Origin: Sambucus nigra
Taxonomy: Eukaryota; Streptophyta; Magnoliopsida; Dipsacales; Adoxaceae
DNA: 64,000 nucleotides
NCBI GenBank assembly: GCA_949130495.1
Contig: OX422216.1
Coordinates: 98,587,967-98,651,966 of the forward strand
Direction of reading: 5' to 3'
The translations under genes were made by a program, and so were the position numbers. This document shows, piece after piece, positions 1 to 12,325 of this stretch (positions are counted from its first letter, which is position 1; every line of letters begins with the position of its first letter). The notes below the pieces were generated by a model, which saw nothing but the letters and a program-made list of their open reading frames with translations, was not told the origin of the DNA and made no database searches.

Positions 1-752
1 ACCATCATATTTAGGAGTAACTCTTGGTGGCTTGAATTTGGAGGGTGTGGGAAAATTCACAATGGCTGGAATGAAGGGAGATCCCTTCACAAATCTCCTA
101 TGTAGGGAATTTTTAGTCTTGGCTATTTCCCCCAAGATATCTTCCAGTCATTGTATTTATCCCTTCCAAGAATGATCTTCTAGCTTAGATTTGGCTGAGG
201 CAGCTTTGGCAGCTCTACGATGTGTTTATGCTAAGCTCTCTTCCTGAGATGTCTGCTCATCGTGCATGGATACTCGAATGTTGATTCTGGACCTAACTGA
301 TCCTTCACACTACTCGATACGATGATCACGTGATCTAGTTGTCTCTTTATGATGTAATCTATTTTCTCGGGACCAAGACGATTGAAGGCAAAGGCCTTAC
401 TTAACCTTTCTAGAGCACTCGACCATTTTTAGAGTGAAAGACCTCTCATCATAGTAGTCAATGGATCTAATTGAGGAAGTTGCTCCTGGACATTAAGACC
501 TATCACATGAAGATCTAGATTATCCACTCTTTTCGTTTCAAGGAGGTTGAGGTGGCAAATTTCTCTGAGAAGATGGAGCAACGATAAATGTTTCTTGAAG
601 TGATTGAGTCAGATGCCTCATTATTTCCTGCATCACCTCTTGCCCTTTGGCAAGGTTGAGTAAAATTCCTTGCAAATCCCCTCCACCAGGTGGAGCATAA
701 GGGGTAAAGGTGTTGCCCCTAGCAAGGATTCTTTCTAGGATTTCAGCCACCC
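1..752 (-). pseudogene. gypsy-C gag, N-terminal part (TAT-lineage Ty3/gypsy)
   Basis: Gag encodes the structural protein of the retrotransposon particle. The minus-strand reading ends at the window edge in a stretch reading NFPTPSKF, also found in the gag of the elements at 33.8 kb and 46.0 kb. The N-terminus near 750-752 reads GTG where the other copies have ATG. The first 70 residues carry the same GILLNLAKGQEVMQE-type helix as the two other copies. Stops and frameshifts interrupt the region between about 60 and 540. The gene lies directly downstream, in minus orientation, of a primer-binding site and LTR at 816-1309. The rest of the element lies outside the window. Confidence 0.75.
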
Positions 753-815
753 TTCAGGAGGACTCAAGTATAGGTCTTTGAAAGAAATTAGAAGAAAACA
801 ATGATGACCAGTCGA

Positions 816-835
816 TTCCCACAGATGGCACCGAT
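816..835 (-). other. primer-binding site of gypsy-C
   Basis: On the minus strand the LTR end is followed by a TGG-C-C-TCTGTGGGAA block. The same block follows the LTRs of gypsy-A (33040) and gypsy-B (46797). Position next to the LTR and conservation in three elements support a tRNA primer site. I did not determine which tRNA it pairs with. Confidence 0.6.
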
Positions 836-836
836 T

Positions 837-1309
837 TATTGATGTCTAAATTTGGATATTGATTTTAGATGATAATCGCCAAATTTATAACCACGGATAA
901 ATAGAATAAAGAGAAAATAGAGAATTTTTACGTGGTTCAGCTCAGGAAATGACCCTACCTTCATAGGTAAAGTTGGTTAGGGTTTATTTCAATCCTTGGG
1001 ATACAATTACAAGGTATAATTATGATGTCATCCTACCCCCTCACCTGGGGGAAATGATGTATTTAGAGTTAGTAGGAAGTCAAGAGGTGGAATGCCTTTA
1101 TAGATTCAAGCATTTACACCTATGCATAACAACATACAATTGTGTGCCTCTTCACGTGCATGTGCATGGTGACTGTTGAACATCCCACGTGCCGACCAAC
1201 AAGTACTTGTGCCGACCAGGTTTGATCTAGTGTAGCAGGCCTCATGATAATGTTGACAGGTGCAACTATGTTATTGGTCCATGTGGTTAAAAGATTTTAA
1301 CCTACAACA
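837..1309 (-). repeat. 5' LTR of gypsy-C
   Basis: This 473-bp LTR has decayed ends: TATTGATGT on the left where gypsy-B has TGTTGATGT, and CTACAACA on the right where gypsy-B has TATCAACA. It shares internal blocks with the gypsy-B LTR, such as ATGTATTTAGAG and ATTGGTCCATGT. A minus-strand TATA-like CTATAAAGG lies at 1095-1103 and could be the LTR promoter. The second LTR is outside the window, so age cannot be estimated. Confidence 0.7.
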
Positions 1310-3165
1310 GTGATGGCTTATGATTTTGTACTGGTAAATAAATGTTATAAAAAGAGGCTTGAACACTTAATAACTTATAATAGTGGAACGCATAAGAGTC
1401 AAGAAAGGAGACCGATTAATATGTAAAAGACTGTAAGGTTATACCAGGAGAGAGCTTAACCTCACAACATAGGATAATGGTGTTGGATATAAATATTAAA
1501 AATCAATCGCAAGTGAAAAAAGAGAAGATTAACCCATGAACTAGGTGGTGGAACTTGAAAGGAGAGAAATTAGAACTATTAAATTATAAAATATCAAATG
1601 AAGTGTCATGTAAAGAGGAGACTAACATAATGTGGGATAAAATATGGAAACATGCATTAGGATAATATCAAAATAAATTTTTTGAGAATCAAAAGGTAGG
1701 GGGACATAATCTCTAAAGAAATTGGTGGTGAAATAAAGAAGTACAAAATATAGTAAAAATAAAAAAAAGAGTGCTTTAAAACATACCAAACAACTAGAAA
1801 AAAAGATAATTTTGAAAAATGTGAATAGGCTAAAAACAGTGTTAAGAAAATGGTAAGAGATGCTAAGTTAAAGTCATATGATGATCTTTATACAAAATTA
1901 GAAATACAAGAAGGGAAAAAGTATTTATAAACTTGCTAAACTTGGGGACAAAAAAATAAAAAGATTTTAATAACATGAGTGTATTAAAAGTGATGATTCG
2001 AGACTAGTATGGGATGATGAGATTTTGGAAAGATGGAAAAACTAATTAAAGAGGTTATTGATTGGAGATAATGGGAGTAGATTAGATTTAGAAGAACTTA
2101 TTAGGACTTAAGAAAATATATTTTTTCACAGAATTAGGACAATGGAGGTTAGGATTGCTTTACAAAAGATGAAAATATGGAGGGATTTAGGACCGAATGG
2201 TATCTCTATTGAGTTTTAGAAGTTCATAGGGTAGGAAGGAGTATCTTAGCTTACAAAATTATTTAATAGAATTATAATGAATAATAGGATTCTTGATGAA
2301 TGGGTAAAGAGTGTTTTAGTACCTATATATAAAAACAAAAGGGGGTGTACAAAGTTGTTCAAATTATCATGTTACTAAGTTAATGAGCCATACAATGAAA
2401 CTTTAGGAGAGTGATTGTATATAGATTGAGATTGAAAACAAAAGTGTTTGGGAATTAATTTGGATTTATGCCTTGGAGGTCAACATTGGAAGAAATTTAT
2501 TTATTGAAGAGATTAATGGAGAGGTATAGGGATAAAAAGAAGGACCTTCATATGATTTTTATAGATTTGAAAAAGGCGTTTGATAGGATACTAAGAGATA
2601 TAATATGATGGGTTTTACATTGAAAAATGAGTGACTCATAGATATATTGATGTGATTAAGGATATGTATGACGGGGCCATGACTATAGTAAGAACATCAG
2701 CTGGAGAAAGTAGTGAATTCCCAATTACTGTTGGTCTGCACCAAGGTTCAACACTAAGTCCTTATCTCTTTGCTCTTGTTATGGATGAGTTGACTAGACA
2801 AATACAAGATGAGGCACCGTGGTGTATGCAATTGGCAGATGATAACAATGCTAAAATGGATATTAATGCTAGATTGGTATTGTGGAGAGAAAATCTAGAA
2901 ACAAGAGGGTTTAATATAAGAAGGGCTAAAACATTGGTATTGTGGATGCCCCCATAAGGAAGAGTGATTTAGTTAGTATTGATTGTAATGCAAGGGGTAG
3001 AGGTAGGCCTAAAATGACTTGGTAGGATATTGTAAAAAAGGACATGATATCAGGTGGTTTAACCAAAGATATTTCACTGAACAAAATGGAATGAAAAAAT
3101 AGGATTCATGTAGTCGACCCCAAATAATTGGAATAAGTCTTTGTTGAGTTGAATTGAGTTGAGTA
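1310..3165 (+). mobile_element. Degenerate RTE-type LINE
   Basis: Pieces of one reverse transcriptase polyprotein of the plant RTE family can be followed in shifting frames: a KREAKLKSY-like linker, the stretch FGFMPWRSTLEEIYLLKRLM, then KKDLHMIFIDLKKAFDR, then the block at 2631-2957. After that comes the C-terminal RGRGRPKMTW motif. The 3' end has a TTGAGTTGAATTGAGTTGAG tail at about 3143-3163. A short repeated tail of this kind in place of poly(A) is usual for RTE elements. The endonuclease is missing or unreadable, and the left boundary against the gypsy-C LTR is approximate. The element is dead. Confidence 0.8.
2631..2957 (+). pseudogene. RTE reverse transcriptase, fingers/palm fragment
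   Basis: This 108-residue open stretch matches the core of the RTE reverse transcriptase: YIDVIKDMYDGAM, then the template-grip motif GLHQGSTLSPYLFALVMDEL, then the catalytic region. The active-site motif has decayed: MQLADDNN stands where the family has MLFADDIVL, followed by a deletion of several residues. Reverse transcription by this copy is therefore not expected. Frames upstream are broken by many stops. Confidence 0.85.
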
Positions 3166-4076
3166 TAATGTCATTTAATTACTAAGTTTAATTATTATTG
3201 CAGTTTTAGCATAATTATTGGATTTTTATGGTGGATGGATTATTTATTATTCGCTGCCTCATTTAATATTTTATTACAAAAAGTTTTAAATGTCTCATAT
3301 ACTTATCACATGATAAGAACGGTATTTTAATTTTAATTACCGACATATCTTGGCATAGAGACTTAGTCAATCCCGATGGAAAAATATGCAATTTGTTACA
3401 ATATCCAAGCGTGCAAAATAAAGATTAGTCAAAGTCCTCAATTAGATATACATATTCATAATTAAATAAGGTATCAATATAAGTACATCATATTAATTCA
3501 TCCTTAATTATTATTCGTCTAGCATAACTAGGGTTCTCACTATAGCAATAAACATAAATAAATTGCGATTAATAAGCAAGAAGGATGTGTATTTCTTGCT
3601 TGATCGTGTGTTGATTCTCTTTGGTGAAATATCTTTCTCTAAATCATTTCTCTGCACCTAGGTATTCCGTTTGGTTATTCTCCCTCTATTGTTTAGTTAA
3701 TTAAATGAGCTAGGATTTGGTTCCTTAATCCCATAGTTTTTTTTTTATCCAAACTTGGATCCCCTAAATGAGCCCAAAATACTACCCTCATGCATCCAAA
3801 AGTTAGTCCAAAGGGTACCCAACCCCGAGGACCAACTTATCATGTTTTTAACATTATTTCGGTCCTATACCCTATAGATCCCAATGTGATAGTGCATACT
3901 CGAAATAGAAAAATTGTAAATCCTAATATTAAGTTACAAGATGTTTTTAGATAATTTAAGTTAGTGTTTTAAATTTATTTTTTAAAATGCAACCAGTGTT
4001 TTAATTAATCATACAACAACACATGCAATTATTTTAAACCAAATCATCACTAATTGATTTTTAAAATCACCAGGTA
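3166..4076. other. No recognisable feature
   Basis: AT-rich sequence between the RTE tail and the integrase remnant. It has no reading frame above background, no terminal repeats that I could pair and no RNA gene. It may be old LTR or intergenic DNA. Confidence 0.5.
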
Positions 4077-4761
4077 TTATAGTTTTCCCTCTAATAGCAT
4101 GATTTTGGAACAGAGTATCGAGTCTCTACTATCGAGAATGCTCAACAAACTCTCCTTGTTCGCATTGGGATGAAGATCTATATGTTGATACAACATGTTG
4201 CCTCTAAGGATCTTTCGCATCATAAAGACGTGGAATGTACCATATGTAGATGATATAACAAGGCTAGGTGATCTACATGATTGGTTATACTTGATCAATG
4301 ATAGTGTATGGCCTACGAATCGGGGCACTAACTTTCCTTTCCTCCTAAATCATCTCACACCCTTCATAGGGGACACCTTAAGCAAAATCTGGTCCATAAC
4401 CACAAACTCGAGGTTTTGCTTCCTCTTACCCACAAACTCTTTTTTCTACTATGAGATATCATCATCCTACACCCAATAAGAGGTAACTTCTCCAAGGTAT
4501 CTTGAATGAACTCTAGACCAATTGTCTTGTTCTCCCCCAGCTTTAACCAACAAACGAGAGAATGTCAAGGTCACCCATACAATGCTATAAAAGTTTGTCA
4601 TGCCAATATAGTCTGCTTATAACTATTTTTATAACCAAACTTCACCAAATGTAAATACTATTCCTTACTTCCCTTGTAGTCTAATGTGCAAGCTCACAAC
4701 AAGTCCTCCAAGGTCTCGTTCACCCACTCTGTATTCCCATCAGTGTGTTAGTGATACAAAC
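4077..4761 (-). pseudogene. Chromovirus-type Ty3/gypsy integrase, C-terminal remnant
   Basis: On the minus strand the decayed reading gives, in family order: HTDGNTEWVNETLEDLLRAC (integrase core end), LHLVKFGYKNSY, ALYG, LLKVSPMKGV, RRKGKLVPRF, and a tail with GTFHVFMMRK and ILDSRDSILCSK. These match the end of the catalytic core, the GPY/F-like module and the VFHVS-LRKY segment of chromoviral integrases. Stops and frameshifts are numerous. The reading is cut at 4762 by an LTR, and a short continuation (TELHSITL) may resume at about 7840-7870. No chromodomain was recognised. Confidence 0.7.
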
Positions 4762-5559
4762 TGTAATAACCCAAATTTAATATTCCTAAAATATATTTAT
4801 ATATTATTTTACTAGCATATGATAATATGTCACTTAGAAAGTATTTATGGTAGTTAAAAGTTATTTTAAAATCTAGAATTGCTTTATTGATGTTGAGTTT
4901 CAAGTAGATGATAAGCTATGGCATATAAAATGTAATTTTACCAAACTTCAAGGACTTGTTTTACTATCAAAATTTTTTAGGAACAACATAAATTAAAAAT
5001 GGACCTTTTATAAATAAAATATTTTCAAGCACCTCTAAGAAATATTGAAAATATATATAGTATAAAATTACCAAAATACCCTCCAAGGGTAAAATTACCC
5101 TTATATCATTACCACTATTCCACCTTGTGCTTAACACCTTTCCAAAATATTCTTAACACCTTATGATCCATTTTGACACCTCCACCATACCTAGAAAAAC
5201 ATATGATGTCTTTAGATAAAGGTTTAGGACACTTGTCATAATGTGGTGAAGTTAAAATTACAGGTTCACTCCAGTATGCGACACCTCAATGTTGACTCAC
5301 CATGTAAACGTCTGACACTTGGACATGTGTCAACACCATATTATCTTTAGAATCTATAGATAGGAGATTTGAAAATTAATTGAACTTATACCAATTTCTT
5401 GAGAATCATATGAATAAAATGAGAGAGAGTTTGTAAAAGTTAAGAGAATGAAGTTATAAGCATTATTAGTGATATTTATCATACTTAATAATTATTAATA
5501 TTATAATGCATCTTTATAATTTCAATCTCATGTGTTATAGCTATACTAAGTAAAATGTT

Positions 5560-5966
5560 GGTAAAAACACTGTTTGGTTTGCAACTATAATTCTGTTTTC
5601 TGTGTTTAAATACAATTCTGATAAAAATCTTCGTTTGGCAACCTGTTTTTAAACACAGAATTATAATATTCCTGTGTTATAATCAAGTTTTTCAGAAAAC
5701 AGATTTTGGGTGTTTTATAACATCTGTTTTTTTTATTTTTCAACTCAGAATTATTCATTCTTAATATTTTAAAGCAATTATACCTTAATATATAATATAC
5801 ATACATAATACATTAATGTGTGTAATTCTTATAAATAAAAAATATATATGTACATATACACAAAATTACGTATAGAATAATATAAAGTTAAATAATATTA
5901 TCAATAGATACATGATACTTATATATAGTTTTATACATATATTTGATGAGGTATGTTAGGGAGTTT

Positions 5967-6051
<85 letters not shown>

Positions 6052-6402
6052 CCACAACATACCTCATTAAATATACCTAAAAATACATGTTATTAAATGT
6101 ACATGTATATAATTTATGATGTATGTATGTATGTATACATTCATGTATCATGTATGTATGAAAGTTTTATGTATGTTTATATGTACATACATATGTATAT
6201 ATACACACACAAACACACACACGCATATGTATGATATAAATATACATATTTGTCAATTTTGTCAAATTTTCAAAAAATTGTATTTAAAAACAACTTTACC
6301 AAACGCACACCAATAATTATAAACACAAAAAACTGAATTTTAAAACTGTATTTAAAAACAGTGTTTAAATCGAATTTTCTGAATAGAGAACCAAACAGGC
6401 CC
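5560..6402. mobile_element. hAT-like MITE candidate inside the solo LTR
   Basis: The right end, read on the minus strand, starts TAGGGCCTGTTTGGTT, a frequent hAT/MITE terminus. The left end reads AACACTGTTTGGTTTGC. Beyond the shared CTGTTTGGTT core both ends continue with similar ATTCTG/AAACACAG-type sequence, giving an imperfect terminal inverted repeat. No clean 8-bp target duplication was found. The interior is non-coding and holds a CT/AT microsatellite. Confidence 0.4.
5936..6076. repeat. Inverted repeat with a (CT)n(AT)n loop
   Basis: The left arm (5936-5968) and the right arm (6045-6075) are reverse complements with few mismatches; the core is GATGAGGTATGTT against AACATACCTCAT. Between them is a pure (CT)n then (AT)n tract at about 5969-6047. 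The whole could form a hairpin. Confidence 0.7.
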
Positions 6403-7839
6403 TAAAAATCCATTTAAGTAAACTTAAAATTTTAGGATTTTCTAAAGTGAATTATTTTATGAAATTGAAACATATAATAACTCTTTTTCATCATGAATTA
6501 TTGAGTCTTAAAAAGGGATTTTCGCTAAATGAACGTGTAGACTTTTGGCAAAGAAAATTAATATTTCTTAATATTTTTAAATGCATAATTAATAAACTCC
6601 ATTTATAATTGAATTTACTTAGTTTCCAAATTGAACTTGTTTATAGTTATATATGAGCTTTTGGAATGATTTTTGTTACAATGTTTCATTATTTTAGAGT
6701 CCAATTAAGTCCCTCCAAAGTCAATCTCGGTGAAATTCGTTGTAGATGAGTTGGTATTTAAGTGCTGCCCCTGTGACCCTCCACGGCCGCATGGAAATGA
6801 ATTTGAAAATGTTGTGTTTGAGTTGGTATTTAAGTGTTGCACCTGTCATCCACCATCTCTACTGGGGATCGAGTGATTAGAAAGAACTATGGATTGAGTT
6901 CTTCAATCATGATCTCCAAATTTAAAAAGGCTATAAATATGTTTTATTACTAAGTTACTACAACATGGTAATCATCCCCAATATGTATAGGATTAAACGA
7001 AGTAATGAATTATAGAATTGAAATTTGTTACTTATATTGTGTTTGTTACATTTAAATGTACAACGAGACTAAATTGTGTACCTCGAATAATGGTTTGAGG
7101 TGAGTATTCTATTATGTTTCTTGTGCATTTTAATTATATGATATTATGCAAATTATATATATTTTGTGAAATGATTTTACTCTCAAATGGATCTGATACC
7201 TATGATTGATTTGTTTGTTATATGTTTATATCTTTCCATATAAAAATCTTATTTGAATTATGAAATTATTGATTCGGCCTATGGAAACTCTCTTAGTATA
7301 CCTTCCGAGCTAGTTTACGGTGGTGTGCCCTAAACAATGCATTGTTCCAAAAATTATGATTTTCTGTGTATGACATTACCATGTGGAAACATCTAGGTAA
7401 ATGGACATTAAAACTGAATAATTGAAATATTTCTTAATTGTCTTATTTCATTCAATTATTAGTTAATGTTGTACAAACAACCATTTTTCTATGTTATAAT
7501 TAGACAGGAGGATCGATGTATGAAGATTGAGTTAAAGACTAGAATTTTAGAGTTGTTTAATTAGATACTAGCATTGAATAACATGTTAGAGAATTTATTT
7601 CTCTTTCAGTGATTCCGATACAAATTGTAATAGAATTGAGTTTATCAAATGTGAATAAAAAGTTATGTTTTAAAAGATTTGATGACATAATACCTTCTCA
7701 GGAAGTTACAACTCATAATGAAGTGAATGTATTCACACTACATTTATTTTAAGAGAAAATTTTAAGCTCAGAATATTAGATGCCTTGGTGGCATGTCAAG
7801 ACACTCGTTCCTTACTATTACCGGGTCGGAGTCGTGAGA

Positions 7840-8890
7840 TAAAGTGATCGAATGTAGCTCAGTTCTTATTAAAATGCGGGTTATATGGATAGTCCATAAA
7901 ATAAGTCACATACACATATATAATTCCCTTTTTAGCCATATTTTATCTTGAGTAAGTTTAGGTGAACATCCAATATAATTTCAAAGCTAAAAATCATAAC
8001 CAAACATTCAAACCAAAACAGGAAGGAGATTGAGGAAAAATCACTTTCAGGCAAAACCTATGTTTTAGCAATTTTTTAGACCTAGCTCACTAATTAGAGA
8101 CTTACAAAATACTTAAATATCCACTAAGTTTAATGCAATATCCTCTTCCAACCTTCCACAAAAAATGACACAATCCATTACCCTTCACAGTAGGTTGTTC
8201 TTGAGTTAGTATCCCCTGATCAACCTTAGGAATCAGAGTTCATTTCTTCTTCAGCAGTAGAAAAAAATCTACACAACATTATCCATAGAGAAGCACTCTT
8301 CAAGTGTTTGAATATGGATGGTATATCTAGGATTTGAAGTAAAGTCAAGAAATCGTTCAATGGGATTGATTTGGAAAACAAAAGGTGTTTTTCACAAATA
8401 AGGGTTGTGAGACTTTTGGGACAGATATGGGGAATTCATTTTTATAAAAAGTTCTAAGAAAAACAGTTCACAAGAACCCTATTTATAAAAAAAAAATCGA
8501 GGCGGCGGAGTTCGTTCGAACTAAAATAGGGGTTCGTTCGAACAAAAATCCACTTTCGTTCCAACGAACTAAGTGACAAATGAACCAGAGTTCTCATTCA
8601 AATGAGTTTCTAGCGGACCTCTGCTAGATAGAGAAACCCCATTGGATGTTCGTTTGAAGTCCGTTCCAATAAACTCGCAATCTCGTTCAAACGAATAAAA
8701 GATCTCTTTTGAACAAAAAACAAACCTCGTTCAAACAAAGCTTAAAACTCGCTTAAACAACCGAAAGTAAAAATATTTTTATTTTGAAAAACTGTTTTAA
8801 AAATTTACCTCGAATATATTTTAAAAGCATCCCAGAATAAAATGTATAAGTGTAAATCACAACCTTATACCATATACCTCCTCGATAACA
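7840..8890 (-). other. LTR-like block with TATA box and TTCGTTCGAAC motif cluster
   Basis: No gene is seen. On the minus strand there is a good TATA box (TATAAATAG, 8479-8487) preceded at 8505-8755 by eight or more copies of a GTTCGTTCGAAC-like motif. A TG-start candidate (TGTTATCGAGGAGG, minus) lies at 8890. Tandem enhancer-like motifs, a TATA box and an untranslated leader fit U3/R of a minus-strand LTR. I could not find a partner LTR or a primer site. Confidence 0.35.
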
Positions 8891-8921
8891 TAGCGATGAT
8901 TCCAACTCATTTGATCTTTGG

Positions 8922-9290
8922 TTTATTTTTATTTTTTTGGGAAAAATTATGTATATTAGAACCAAGAACAAAGCAAATACAAGTCTTAAACAAAGACAAC
9001 ATTCCTTTAGGGCATACCTCAAAGGAAACAAACGACCATCACAGGCCTAGGCTAACCCAAGACATCTATACTTTGACAACACACTCTTTGGGATACCCAG
9101 TTCATACAAGCCATCCAATTTTCATAGCATCTTCTCGCACTCTTCCATTTCGTAGCTCTAGCTCTCACCATAGCCTCAATGTCCTTCAAAATCATGTCAA
9201 TACTCTTGGCAATACCATTGAATAATCTCGCATTCATTTCAAGCCAAAGGCAATAGATGGTGTGGAAAATGATAAGCATCTAATTCTATT
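8922..9290 (-). mobile_element. LINE-6: 3' end of an L1-type LINE
   Basis: The poly-T at 8922-8938 marks the 3' end. The minus-strand reading at 9052-9279 gives YCLWLEMNARLFN followed by MVRARATKWKSARR and NWMACMNW. This is the C-terminus of the plant L1 ORF2 protein also seen in the other LINEs here. A 3'-UTR hairpin with loop TATG lies at 9004-9025. Only about 370 bp are present, so the copy is heavily 5'-truncated. No clear target duplication was found. Confidence 0.75.
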
Positions 9291-10916
9291 ATAGAAGTTG
9301 TTCCCAACAAACTCGGATATAGCAAAACCCAACTCCTCATCCGAGGTAAGCGCACTTATCTTCAAAGCTCTTGGGAAGTACACGAGGATGCGGTTTGTAA
9401 TGGGATACGCCAAAATAAATAAAATGTTGTGCAATCATAAAGTTTTCTCTTACAAATATCCCCCTTTGGTTATACCTTGTCAAAACATAATCGTAAATAA
9501 AACCCCTATGAAAAGTATAATGCCCTCCCAAACTCAAAAAGGAAAGACGCTCGAGACTTTGTCTTCAACTGAAAATCTTCATTGTGTAGTCCAGGATATC
9601 ATCAATGTGGAACGACTTACACACATGAAGCAAAATAATACCATGACATATACGAGAGTTTAAAGAAATAACAAAATATCCCCCTCAATTTTTTCTCCAC
9701 CTTTTTGTCCGCAAAAGACAAAGTGTTAGAAACTAATCCCGAAATGTTAGCATCACCTGAATCCAAAAGAAATATCATCACAAAGATAAACAATTAAGCA
9801 CATGTAATGATATTTCAAATAAGCAACCAACTATTTTTGAATATTTTTCAATTTTTTTAGTACATAAGTTTACAAAGCTAACAAAGTATATGTATAAAAA
9901 GGTATATATAAGTACAAATACAAGCACACTCTCACAAAAATATCCAAATCATGAGACCGAAATGGGTGTGTGAACTTAAACCATTGAAAAATCAACATTG
10001 GCATAAGAAACAAGGTTGCATGAAATTAATGAGATACTTCAAAAGAAGAACTTAATGTCAACCTTAGGTGTAATAATGTTGAACAAAGTGAAATTGACTC
10101 GACTTATGCAAAATATCATGAATGGTAATGATTCTCAAATCAATAGCGCCAACTATTTAATGTTTTTTAAGAAAGTCCATTGTGCAAACCCATTAATCTT
10201 CAACTTATAACACCCTCAAAATATCACACTTTTAGGCATACACTCATGAAAGAGAAGCATCAATGAAATAAAAATGGCCCTGGAACTCCTATTTTTTTAT
10301 GCCAAAATATATTTTGTAGGCTCTTTCCAATGGTGGACTTTAACGCAAAGAGAATTTTCTCATTCATATCCCCTTTTCCATTGCTTAAAATAAAATAAAT
10401 TTCTCGGGAAAAGAAATTCGAGCAATAATCTTACAATCACAATCTATTTATAGTACATTTGGTTCGTTATTAAACATTATTGAGATGAGAATGCTGTATT
10501 CGACATACGAGAAGTCAAATGTTCAAAAAGTCCATGCATGTGTGCAATAAAGGTGATAAAAAGTCTATCATGAAGAAAGTGATCATCAATGACCAATACT
10601 AGCCACGCATTATTAAGCACACTAAAGAAATGAAGCCATGTATCAAAACACCATGAAAAAGTCACATGAATGGATGGAATATAGTTGTGATTCGAACATC
10701 TTAAATGCACATCCATATATGGTGAAAAACAAAATACAAAAATCTTTTTCAATTTTTTATCAAAAATAAAATCTTTTTAAACCTTTTCAAACTTTTTCTA
10801 AAAAAGGAAAATCTATTTGAATTTTTCAATAAATATAAACGTAGAAATACAATCTAGCAATTGGGACAAAAGATATCAACATGATAATCACCATATACTT
10901 GATAAAATGTACAAAC
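9291..10916. other. Unidentified DNA, probably the 3' flank or LTR of the copia remnant
   Basis: This stretch lies immediately 3' (minus strand) of the copia RNase H stop at 10917. A purine-rich minus-strand run AAAATTGAGGGGGATA (about 9678-9693) could be a polypurine tract, which would put an LTR to its left. A minus-strand frame at 9337-9537 contains RVLPKSFEDKC but I do not recognise it. No other supported feature. Confidence 0.35.
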
Positions 10917-12325
10917 TCAATCGACGGAACAAATACCTATAGACTTCCTAAGATCCTTAAATCTAAATGCATCTAAATGTTTCGTGAAAATATCGACTAA
11001 TTGATGCTTGGTGCTCACGAAGCTCAAGGAAACAATCTTCTTCTTAATAATATCAAGAATGAAATGCTCACGAATCCTATTGTTCTTTGTACGGGAACGT
11101 TGGACCAGATTACGGGATATAAGAATTACACTCGTATTATCATAAGAAATAATCATTGTCCATGGGTAATACCATAATCTTCCAACATTTTCCTCATCCA
11201 TAAGAGCTGCCTGCAATAAATCCCGGTAGCGATGTACTTGACCTCTTCTGTGGATAAAGAAATGGAGTTTTGCTTCTTTCTTAACCAATAAACAAGAGCA
11301 CTCCTAACGTAAAAGCATCCACCCGAGGTGCTTCTATAACCATCAACATCCCCGACCCAATCGACATCCAAATAAGCCGACAAACGGTCATCGGTATCAA
11401 AGGAATACCAAATACCATAAGAATGAGTGCCACCCACATATCTGATGATGCGTTTAAGAGCGAGTAAGTGAAACTCTTCTGGGGATGTTTGGTAATGCGC
11501 ATAAAATCCAATGCTAAAGGCAATGTTGAGACAACTAGCGATTAAGTAGAGAAGACTACCTATCATGATCCTATAAAGGGTTTTTCTCTATGTCCTTGCA
11601 TAAGGTGTTTTGCTAAGATTAGAACTCATGGGTGTGCATGAGTGCTTAGCGGAGTCTATACCAAAATTTTTCACTAGGGCCCTTATATATTTGGATTGAG
11701 ATATAAGTATTCAGTCCTCAAGTTGACGCATTTGGAGACCTAAGAAGAATGTGAGTTCACTAACCATGCTCATCCTAAACTCACTCTTCATCTCCTCCTC
11801 AAAAGTGTGAGCATGTTAGGAACACGTGGAACCAAATACTATGTCCTCCACATAGACTTGGGTAACTAAGATGGCACCCCCCATCTCTCATAATAAATGT
11901 CTTATCCCCTCTCTCTCTTAGAGCCATGAGCTAAGAGATAAGAAGAGAGCCTTTCATACTAAGCACGGGGTTCATACTTCAAACCATACAAGGCGTTTTT
12001 AAGATAAAAGACATGTCCCTAGTGCATTAAGTCTTCAAACCCCTTTGGTCGTTCCACCTAAAATTCCTCCTAAAGAATGCCATTAAGGAAGGCATTCTTG
12101 ACATCCATTTGGTATGCCTTGAATCATAGATGACATGCTATGGAGAGTAATAAGAGGATAAACTCAAGCCTAACGTGAATGTGTCGTCAAAGTCTACACC
12201 CTCAATATGTGTGTAACCGTCCTATTGCGTACTATGGTACCATTATAATCCATATTATTATTGTACACTCACTTGGTACCTATCATATTAGTCTCACTAG
12301 GGCGGGGGACTAACTCCCAGACATC
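10917..12325 (-). pseudogene. Ty1/copia reverse transcriptase-RNase H remnant
   Basis: Minus strand, in family order: VWELVPRPSETNMIGTKWVY (RT start, near 12230-12320), YQMDVKNAFLNGIL (catalytic palm region, near 12080-12125), ALYGLK, then GSLLYLIASCLNIAFSIG with the HYQTSP segment (11470-11566). RNase H follows with YLDVDWVGDVDGYRSTSGGC and SLSTEEVKYIA, ending FVSTKHQLVDIFTKHLD before the stop at 10917. The RT part has stops and shifts; the last 220 residues are nearly open across one frame change at about 11160-11290. Gag, protease and integrase are absent because the CACTA-type unit at 12326 cuts in. Confidence 0.85.

Larger units (their letters stand above)
4762..7839 (+). repeat. Probable solo LTR (chromovirus type)
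   Basis: It begins TGTAATAACCC, a common start of chromoviral LTRs, and ends near 7839 after ACCGGGTCGGAGTCGTGA, similar to ends of that LTR class. It interrupts the integrase remnant: reading on the minus strand, TELHSITL lies just right of it and YH-HTDG just left, which together resemble the continuous family motif. The flanking five bases are CAAAC and TAAAG, a possible decayed target duplication. No primer site, gag or pol follows, hence a solo LTR. Its roughly 3.1 kb includes an inserted MITE. Boundaries are approximate. Confidence 0.5.

Noticed and set aside
9298..9663. Plus-strand 121-codon frame
   Set aside because: No homology, antisense to an equally unidentified frame, and located in probable LTR DNA.
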